From Aselliscus stoliczkanus (lineage: Eukaryota; Chordata; Mammalia; Chiroptera; Hipposideridae): a stretch of DNA of 64,000 nt. Location: positions 115,384,687 to 115,448,686 of the forward strand of contig CM066732.1 in NCBI GenBank assembly GCA_033961575.1, read 5' to 3'. The notes beneath the pieces are model-generated. The model saw only the letters and a program-made list of their open reading frames with translations. It did not search any database and had not been told where the DNA came from. The position numbers were made by a program, and so were the translations under genes. Below, in pieces: positions 57,767 to 64,000 of the stretch (position 1 is its first letter; each line of letters starts with the position of its first letter).

Positions 57767-60700
57767 CATAAACCTATGTTCTAGAAAGGGAGAACAGAGA
57801 ATATGGAGAGAGGAAAATCAAAGACATAATTCATGTTCCCAGGACTTAAGAATATGAGCTGCCAGATGGAAGGGCCCCAGCACAACGAAGGAAGAGAACA
57901 ACGAGGTCCATTTTCCTGAAAATCCAGAATACCAGGGACACGAACAAGAGCTTCAAGAAGCACAGAGGTCATACAGATCAGGGTTAAAGCCCAGGCAGTC
58001 AGCATGGCGCTGGGCTCTGAATAGCAACACTGGAAGCCAGAAGAGACAACACAGCCATGTTTCAAAACTCTAAGGGAAAATGATTTCCAGCCTAGAACTC
58101 AATACCCAGCCAAGCTGGCCATTGGGTGTAAGGGATGAAACACAGACATTTCCAAATATGCAAGATTTCAAACATTTACTTCCCATATACCCTTTCTCAG
58201 AGGGATTCATGAAATGGGAGATCCATAGGAGGGCTGTGAAGGGAAGACTCGGGATGACAGCTATGTGACAGGCTGAGAGAACAACCGGTCCATTTATGAA
58301 ACAAGAGGAAGGGAGATGACTCGAAGAAACAAAAAAAGGAAACTGACAAAAATACCTGAAGAATGTATCTCAGGTAGAAATTAGTGATAGGTACACAAAA
58401 AAGAGCAAAGAATAAAAAAAGTAAACAAAGTAGAGGAAGTCCATGAGCAAGCTGGTGTGAGGGCGCACTCATGTGTGGCTGGCTCCCACACAGCCTGGCT
58501 GTCCAGTTCTTTTCTGGAGTCTCTGAGGAACCCCAGTGTCTTTCCAGGAGAGCCTTCCATTTAACTGAAGTCGGTCAGACTACATTTATCTTGGCTATTG
58601 GAAAAAATTTTAAAAATTTAAGAAAGAAAAGAAAGTAACAACTGGGGTAGAGGACAAACAGCTGCAAAACAAAGAAGTGTAACTTGGCACATACCACATG
58701 GCTTAGTTGTAAGTAACATTTACATCATCTAACAAGGACAGAATACTGATTTGACCAAAAAAGACATTGGAAGGATAGAGGAAGGAAAAACATGCATCCT
58801 GGGTGGATGGGTGGGGATGGTGGTGGTAAGAGAGCTAAGTGGTCATCCTTAAAAAGCAAAAAAAGACATTTAAAATGAAAAAAAGGGAAGAAATACTTAC
58901 ATACTTATATTATTTAGAAATGTAAATAAATACCAAAAGAAACAAAACTTGAAAGTACTGTATTTTGCCGTGTATAATGTGCATCCACATTTTTGGCCCA
59001 AACTTTCAGGGGAAAAAAAATGTTGCGTTTTCATTTTTTAATTCAAATTTGTATTTGTTTACATTTAGGTACTTTTTTTTTTTTTTTTTTGTATTAGAAA
59101 GGAATTTTAGCATTTATTTTTTAACATATTATGGTACGAGAAATTTTATGCACCGGTAACCAATTTATGATATTTATGCATAACTAGAAGGCCAAGAACT
59201 CTTCGTCGTTGCAAGTTCAACAAAATGATTATGGCACTCCAGGGTATTTTCCATATGGATATCATTATTGATTTCTAGAGTTACACTTTTAACTCATAAG
59301 CATAAATAAAAGAATTAAAAACATTTATACAGATACAGAATTAGCACTACCCATGTATAGTGTGCATCCTTATTTTTCCCTCACAAATTTGGGCAAAAAA
59401 GTGCACATTATATCTGGCAAGATATGGTAATTATCTCTAGGAACAGAATTAGGAGGAGAGATAGGTATAAACAACAGTACTATTTTGCATGCTTTGATTA
59501 AAAAAATAAATAAAAACAGCAGGATCTACCATTATTGTGTGCCTACTGTATCAGGCACTTTAAACACATTCCCTCAATAAATTCTATCAACAACCCTCTA
59601 ATGTACGTTTTATTATCCATTATTATTATCAATTATTACTTTTACCACAATGGCAATCCCAACCTCATAAAACTGTTGTGAGAATTAAATGAGATGATAC
59701 ATGTCATTGTGTCTAGCACTGTGTCTGGAACAAAGTTAAATTTGATAAAATGTTAGCTCTTATTACCCTCATTGAAAAGAACAGACCTAGAGGGAAAAAA
59801 GAACATAAATATAGGGCAGAGTAAACAGTAGTTCAATCTGAATGAAGAATACGTATAACAAGACAAGCGTTGCTAGGTTGGAAGCCAAACAGAAAGGAGT
59901 TTGAATGCTACCATCTCAGGTTATAGACAGGCTTCTGTGGTGAAAACTATCACAATATCTAGGTCAGGGGTTGGCAAACTTTTCCTGTAGAGGGCCAGAC
60001 AGTAAATACTTTAGGTTTTGTGGGTGATATGGTCTCCATTGTAACTACTCAACTCTGCCACTGAAGCAGGAGCAGCCACAGACAATCTGGAAAAGGAATG
60101 AGTGTGCCCGTGTAATAAAGGAAAAGGAATGAGTGTGCCCGTGTAATAAAGCTTGATCTACAAAACAGTCCGTAGGCTGGTTTGGCCTGCAGGCTGCAGT
60201 TAGCCGACCTCTGATCTAAAGAAAAGGTAAACACAGGCAGAACAAGGTGAGAGCAGTGAGAACGAAAAGGCAGAATGAATGTAGGAATGCTAGCGAGAGA
60301 CTACATGAAGGCAGACAGACCCTTCTATCCTACTGAATCAGCGTCTCTGTAGGTGGGGCCCAGGAAACAGAATTTGTACAAAAGTTCTCCATTTTTGTAC
60401 ACAAAAATATCAAACCTGTAAACCATCACCCTAAGTAATCTTCCTCATTCTCACCATTTTAACTATCAGTGATATGCTTATAACTAAAAATTATATTTCT
60501 AACTCTGTCCTCTCTCCTGAACTCCAGACTCTTCCAGGAATTGTCTCTAGGCATCTCCACCGAAATCTCACAGGCAGAAACTCACCATGCACAGGGATGC
60601 TCTTCCCAAATCTATCCTTCCTCCTGTTCTCTGTTTCAACGAATAGTACCACCTGTCACCCTGCAGCCCAGGTCAGAAGCCAGGGATCGCTTTCAACTCT

Positions 60701-62803
60701 CTTTTTTCCTTTTTTCTATCTAAACACTGCTGATTCTACCCTCTTAATATCTTTGGCATGGATCCCATCTTCTCTGTCCCCAGCCACCACCCCTGTTCTG
60801 GTTCTCACCTTCACACCTCCACGACTATCACAATTGACTTCTAACTGCAGGATGTCTTTACCTTTTCAAATCTACACATCACAATTATCTTTCTAAATGC
60901 AAATTTACTATCTCTTACTTGGATTCTGGCCATATTGCACAACTCCAGGGGGCACCCATACCTAGAATACAGAGTCTCCTAATTGAAATCTCCACTGTTC
61001 TCATCATAGCTGGAAGGGTCTGATCATATTACTCCCCCTCAGTGGATTCCCAGTATCTGCAGAATGAAGTCTCAGTTCTTCACATTTCAGATGAGGCCTG
61101 CCGTGCTCTGGACACTGCCCACTGTAACCAACCATCTGGCCCTCCCACCCCATCCTCACTTTGTGCCCCAGCACTCCTTTCTTTTCTATAGGTGCTTTCA
61201 TTTGTCCAGGATGCCCTTCCTTCACTGGCTCAGCAAATCCTCCCCTCCCCACCACCAACTCAGCTAGGGTATCTCTTCTCTGTGAGATGTTCCTGAGTCC
61301 TTTAGGCAGAGGTGATCATCTCCTCCTGCAGGTCAACTCTGATCTTGTGTCAGTCTGTGTTCATTATTCCACTTTCCACTAGACTCTGAGCAACTCCTGC
61401 TAACTCTTTTATCCTCTAGTCCTGGAACAAAATAGGCTGCTTGGTAGATGTTCCTGAAATTGAAATGGGTCCAAATGAATCAAGGATCATGCTACAGTTG
61501 GAGCCTGAGTACCCAGGAGTACATGGCCTCCATCAGAAGGAACAGGAAAATCAAAAAAAGGAACAGTTTAAGAGGGAAGGGGTGGGCCAGCCGAGTGGTG
61601 CATTGGTTAAGAGCTGGTTTTGGGATGCCAGCGGCCCCGGTTCGGATCCCACGTATGAGGGCCAGTGACACTGCCCTCCACAGCTAATAACAGTTCCACC
61701 TGGAGCTGGGCTGTGCGAGCCCCAGCTGCAGTGGGCTGCCATAGGCGACAGTGAGTGGCCGGCAGCCAGCATAAGCTGCCAATAGCCGCGGTGAGCAACA
61801 TCCAGAGGCTGGCGACCGATCTGCCTCATCCGGGAAGAGTGCAATGATGATACCAACATGGGCCAGTGAAGCAACATCCTCCGCAACTAGACTGAAGAAC
61901 AAGAAGACAGCAACTTGTCTGTTCCCCTTCCCCGATTCCCCAACGCTGTTCCCTTCCCCCAATTCCCCAATAAAATCTTAAAAAAAAAAAAAAGAGGGAA
62001 GGAGTGTGAGACAATGGCTCCTATAACAAACATATTGAGCTTGGGATTGGCAGATGTCCAACTGTAAAGTGGAAAAACAATATGCAAATTTCAGGGAGAG
62101 ATCAAGCAGAACTGGAGTTATAGATTTGGAGAAGTCTGAAGCTATGATGGCTGATGAAATAAGCAGGAGAGAGTAATAGCCCAAGAGAAGAAGGCCAAGA
62201 ACAACATCCTGGGAATCAAGAGGCAAGAAGAAGAAAAGATGAAAAGAAAAAGAAAAGTTGCAAAAAAGAAAGCTAAGTACCGGGAGAATGCAATGTAATG
62301 AAAGCCAAGGAAAAACAGTTTTCAAGAAGGGAGGAGATTAAATTACCTAGGAATGACTGGGCATTACCTGGGTTGAAAATTACACTAAGGAAAATTTACA
62401 TTAAGGAAAAAAAAGTTTATGGAGAGTAGCTTTTTCACTTTAAGCAGCTGGAGTATTTATATTACTTAAAGCAACTTAACTGTTGGTTCTTCCTGAGCTA
62501 TAAAGTTAAAAGTTCACACATCAAACTCTCTTGGGGTTCTCCATGTACATATCCAGCATCAGAGACCCATAAGGGAGATTACACAGCTCTCTGACTGCAC
62601 AATCAGAGCCATTCAGAATAGCAGAGAGAAAACAAAGTCAAGATAAATAAAATCTGATCTGGGTTATACCTGAAATAGGACCCAACTGTGCCATTTTCCC
62701 TAGCCATGGGAGAGGTTCTGGGCCAGGCTCAAAGAGAGACATCATGAGGTTTGATTTCTTCTTGCTGTCAGCTTGGGAGTAGAGCATTCCATGCCATTCA
62801 GGA
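51726..62803 (-). CDS. INTS14: INTS14 (VWA9), Integrator complex subunit 14, last four coding exons
   Basis: INTS14 is a nuclear Integrator subunit. With INTS13 and INTS10 it forms a module that binds nucleic acids and helps direct cleavage of nascent snRNA and other transcripts (family knowledge). The N-terminal VWA domain and the middle lie beyond the right edge. The four exons here (62803-62670, 55853-55735, 53730-53665, 51977-51726) join in phase to about 189 residues: PEWHGMLYSQADSKKKSNLM, PWLGKMAQLGPISDAKENPY, GEDDNKSPFPLQPKNKRSYA, KILRNARKLPEKTQTFYKEL, FGFLDLLKGVADMLERECTL, ending TDFSGSSAERM and TGA. These match the C-terminal part of vertebrate INTS14, the portion that contacts INTS13. 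The gene converges on HACD3, as in the human locus. Confidence 0.96.
51978..53664 (-). other. INTS14: INTS14 last intron
   Basis: A MIR-type segment lies at about 52470-52630 (gtgatctgggcaagttgcgt, gtctt ... cctcatgtacaaaatgaaga). A second weakly repeat-like segment lies near 53520-53600. The long open frames at 52095-52445 have no recognisable protein similarity and no splice sites in frame. Confidence 0.55.
53665..53730 (-). CDS. INTS14: INTS14 internal exon (second from the end)
   Basis: Acceptor CTTAATAG, start ACAGATG at 53730. It has 22 whole codons: TDVQKILRNARKLPEKTQTF then YK. Donor AAG|GTGAGA. Confidence 0.96.
53731..55734 (-). other. INTS14: INTS14 intron with an L1M insertion
   Basis: An L1M 3' region, plus-strand sense, spans about 54000-54785. 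I see nothing else identifiable. Confidence 0.65.
54000..54785 (+). repeat. L1M ORF2 end and 3' UTR
   Basis: Typical order: tgacagatggtgctaggaca, aaatggatctaaatggaaga, ccacgacagcattattcaga, ggatattattcag-type segment, gataccatttatatgaac, ttaatggttgccaagagctg, ttgtatactttaaaatggct, gtcactacaataaaaaa. Confidence 0.88.
55735..55853 (-). CDS. INTS14: INTS14 internal exon (third from the end)
   Basis: Acceptor TTTTAAG, start ATGCAAAAG at 55853. It encodes (D)AKENPYGEDDNKSPFPLQ, PKNKRSYAQNVTVWIKPSGL and Q. Donor CAG|GTAACA. The exon is 119 nt. Confidence 0.96.
56064..56356 (-). repeat. Diverged SINE variant, antisense, with extended 3' tail
   Basis: The SINE body (56131-56356) shares the end CACTCGGCCGGCC and the gggaaggggaacag block with the local family, but its middle (ggttgccaggttcgattccc on the minus strand) is of another subfamily. 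A 17-T run (56064-56080) is separated from the body by about 50 bp of AT-rich DNA. The candidate duplication atgttttt lies on both sides (56061-56068 and 56361-56368). Confidence 0.8.
56530..56705 (-). repeat. MER5A (hAT-Charlie MITE), antisense
   Basis: agcagtctcccacacaactt ... acttggcatgtagctactgt ... gcctcatgtggctagtggct matches MER5A. Just left, at 56486-56515, ttgggttgtcggaaaagtca looks like one mariner terminal repeat without its partner. Confidence 0.8.
57725..57767. repeat. (CT)n(CA)n microsatellite
   Basis: tctctctctctctcacac then a CA run to 57767. Confidence 0.95.
57780..58700 (+). repeat. HAL1/L1-like ancient LINE
   Basis: Phrases resemble the old HAL1/L1 group: aatgatttccagcctagaac, tcaatacccagccaagctgg, aaacacagacatttccaaat, atgcaagatttcaaacattt. 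The assignment is tentative. Confidence 0.5.
58956..59429. mobile_element. TA-flanked inverted-repeat DNA transposon (non-autonomous)
   Basis: The left end reads ctgtattttgccgtgtataa and the right end, inward, reads ccatatcttgccagatataa. Both continue with tgtgcac/tgtgcat and a shared TTTTTGGCCC/TTTTTGCCC block. TA lies just outside each end (58956-58957 and 59428-59429). The element is about 470 bp, AT-rich, with no transposase frame. The superfamily is probably Tc1/mariner by target site. Confidence 0.65.
59957..60220 (+). repeat. hAT-Charlie-type MITE with internal tandem duplication
   Basis: Ends are gtcaggggttggcaaacttt and tagccgacctctgatc (inverted). The inside has ctgtagagggccagacagta and tactcaactctgccac. 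A 31-bp unit is duplicated at 60089-60119 and 60120-60150. Confidence 0.8.
60420..61450 (+). repeat. L2 LINE 3' portion, sense
   Basis: L2-type sequence runs gaatgaagtctcagttcttc, gaggcctgccgtgctctgga, cccactgtaaccaaccatct, gcccttccttcactggctc, tctctgtgagatgttcctga, then tctgagcaactcctgct and ggaacaaaataggctgcttg. The frame at 60474-60896 lies within this L2-like DNA. Confidence 0.75.
61585..61991 (+). repeat. Full-length long-class tRNA-derived SINE (T+ type)
   Basis: The tRNA head is gggccagccgagtggtgcat with B box ggttcggatccc. The body (ctggcgaccgatctgcctca, gcaacatcctccgcaactag, cttgtctgttccccttcccc) ends AATAAAATCTTA and an A tail, so it has a poly(A) signal next to a TCTT pol III-type stop. 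The duplication aagagggaaggggtg / aagagggaaggagtg lies at 61570-61584 and 61992-62006. About 405 bp. Confidence 0.95.
62670..62803 (-). CDS. INTS14: INTS14 internal exon (fourth from the end)
   Basis: Acceptor CTCTATCTAG, exon start TCCTGAATGG at 62803. It encodes PEWHGMLYSQADSKKKSNLM then MSLFEPGPEPLPWLGKMAQL and GPIS. Donor CAG|GTATAA. The exon is 134 nt. Confidence 0.95.
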
Positions 62804-63489
62804 CTAGATAGAGAGATGGAAAATCAGAACATCATGCCTGAGACTGTCAAGTTCAATACGTCTCACCTGTGGTTTTCTCTTGAGTGACATGGGTCAGCTT
62901 TGAAATCAGGTGCATTAATTTTACTAAAGCCAAATCTTAAACCTGAAAATGCATACTGCTGCCCCTTAATATTACCATTCCTCTGAGATAATGTATTTTT
63001 TCAATTATGTAGATATGGAAATCAAAAATAGTCTTAAAAGAGAAAAAAAAAATCACAAGGGCAGCAAGTAGCTGCCAGGGTGGTGAGGAGGGAGGGCACC
63101 AACACAGTGCAGCCCTTGTAACACAGAGCACAAAGCTATCGCCAGCTCTGCTCCCACTTCTCAAGGGCCCCAGGTGATTCTCATATTCAGAGCCAGTATA
63201 AGTAGCCTGGGTACCAAGAAATACAGCAAACTATAATAATACCTAACAAGAACTGCAGTTTTCTTTTTGGATCAACTAGTTTTCACACAAGCAGACATGG
63301 TGCCATGCTTTCTCTGAGTACTCCTAATCTCTTGGTCTTCTACATTAGTCAAGCCCAGGTAATGACCAAAAGATCAGTCACGTTTTCTTTCCTAACAATA
63401 AGAATCACAGAAAGAGAAGCAGATAAGTTTTGCAAATTTTGAGATTGCAGTGAACGTGGAAGCTAGAAGGGCTTTCCTTATAGGGAAGG

Positions 63490-63719
63490 AATTCAGCAGA
63501 GTGGTTACAAGCATGGGCTCTGGAGTCAGGATGCAAGGGTAAGAATCCTGGCGCTTTCATTTACTATCTGTGACCTTGAGCACGCTTCCTGACTTCTCTA
63601 AGCCTCAGTTTCCTCATCCATAGAATGGTGATAATACTGATACCTTCTGTATAGTGTTGTTTTGAGGGATTAAGAAGGTGAACATATGTTAAATGCCTAG
63701 AGCAGCACACAGTAAAATG
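63490..63719 (+). repeat. MIR SINE, nearly full length
   Basis: gcagagtggttacaagcatg, ggctctggagtcaggatgca, tgtgaccttgagcacgcttc, cctcagtttcctcatccata, tgttgttttgagggattaag, taaatgcctagagcagcaca. Confidence 0.9.
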
Positions 63720-63730
63720 TTCAATGAATG

Positions 63731-63877
63731 GGGCCGGTCGAGTGACTCAGTTGGTTAAAAGCTCGCTCAAGAGGGCGAGCTGAGCTCTGAGCAAAGCAAT
63801 TCGATGCCCAGCCCGAGATGAGCTGCTGCTGAGCTGCCAACAGGTGGCAGGATGGCTCAGTTGAAAAAAAAAAAAAA
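63731..63877 (+). repeat. SINE of a second subfamily, inserted at the MIR 3' end
   Basis: The head is gggccggtcgagtgactcag, the middle is ctcaagagggcgagctgagc and gagctgctgctgagctgcca, and the end is gatggctcagttg with an A tail. A perfect duplication, ttcaatgaatg, lies at 63720-63730 and 63878-63888. The GGATGGCTCAGTTG motif resembles bat VES-type SINEs. Confidence 0.9.
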
Positions 63878-64000
63878 TTCAATGAATGACATCAGCATCT
63901 TTTTTCATTTAGTTCTACCTCTTCATTTCATAGCTTATGAATGCTGCATAAAATCCTATAGCAAGTTAGTAGTAGCACTGCTATAATTGAACCCAGGTTT

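Larger units (their letters stand above)
55854..62669 (-). other. INTS14: INTS14 large intron
   Basis: 6.8 kb of mostly repeats, listed separately: SINE (56064-56356), MER5A (56530-56705), antisense MIR (about 57120-57360), (CT)(CA) microsatellite (57725-57767), HAL1/L1-like (about 57780-58700), a TA-flanked DNA transposon (58956-59429), a Charlie element (59957-60220), L2 (60420-61450) and a full-length SINE (61585-61991). No exon is seen. Confidence 0.65.
62804..64000 (-). other. INTS14: INTS14 intron at the right edge
   Basis: A MIR (63490-63719) and a SINE inserted at its end (63731-63877) are listed separately. I see no exon here. Confidence 0.65.

Noticed and set aside
60474..60896. 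A 140-codon open frame
   Set aside because: It lies in L2-like repeat DNA, has no similarity to a known protein, and is intronic to INTS14.
61585..61670. tRNA-like head of the SINE as a possible tRNA gene
   Set aside because: It has A- and B-box-like motifs but no complete cloverleaf, and it continues into the SINE body. The same holds for the other SINE heads.
1..64000. CRISPR arrays, operons, phage or bacterial mobile systems
   Set aside because: The window is plainly mammalian nuclear DNA. No regularly spaced direct repeats with unique spacers were seen; the direct repeats present are tandem duplications, microsatellites or target-site duplications.

Overview
The window is nuclear DNA of a placental mammal. 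Its genes are spliced, its two promoters are CpG islands, and most of its length is L1, L2, MIR, MER5A, MER20, MLT1 and tRNA-derived SINE sequence. The dominant SINE has a head of the type GGCCGGCCGAGTGGCGCGG..., and its long form ends in CCCCAATAAAATCTTAAAA. This resembles the SINEs I know from rhinolophoid bats (horseshoe, leaf-nosed and related families). A bat is therefore my best guess, but it is an inference from repeats only.

Three protein-coding genes are present in the order and orientation of human chromosome 15q22.31. (1) DPP8 is on the minus strand. Only coding exons 2 and 3 (codons 1-124) lie in the window (5427 down to 1103), with its CpG-island promoter at about 9290-9990. (2) HACD3 (PTPLAD1) is on the plus strand and complete: 11 coding exons from ATG 20390 to TGA 49073 encode 362 residues, with a CpG-island promoter at about 20090-20700 and a likely poly(A) signal at 50709. 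(3) INTS14 (VWA9) is on the minus strand. Its last four coding exons are present (62803 down to stop 51726), with a likely poly(A) signal at 51150-51145. HACD3 and INTS14 converge tail to tail with only about 400 bp between their predicted 3' ends.

The gene-poor stretch between DPP8 and HACD3 holds a processed pseudogene of RACGAP1 (13824-16848) flanked by a perfect 16-bp target-site duplication. The coding exons encode unrelated proteins: a cytosolic dipeptidyl peptidase, an ER 3-hydroxyacyl-CoA dehydratase with an N-terminal CS/p23-like domain, and an Integrator subunit. They are ordinary syntenic neighbours, not a functional cluster.

The less ordinary content lies in the mobile DNA. There is a SINE-head/L1-tail chimera (25287-26935), a SINE-in-SINE nest with three copies of one target sequence (38604-39108), and a SINE insertion that seems to carry a 3' transduction with a second A-rich tail (39281-39480). 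There are also short and long structural classes of one SINE family, three kinds of miniature DNA transposon (3641-4239, 7427-7496, 58956-59429), and a local concentration of short tandem duplications in HACD3 intron 6 and its neighbours. HACD3 intron 6 uses a GC-AG splice pair. I found no previously undescribed multi-gene system.
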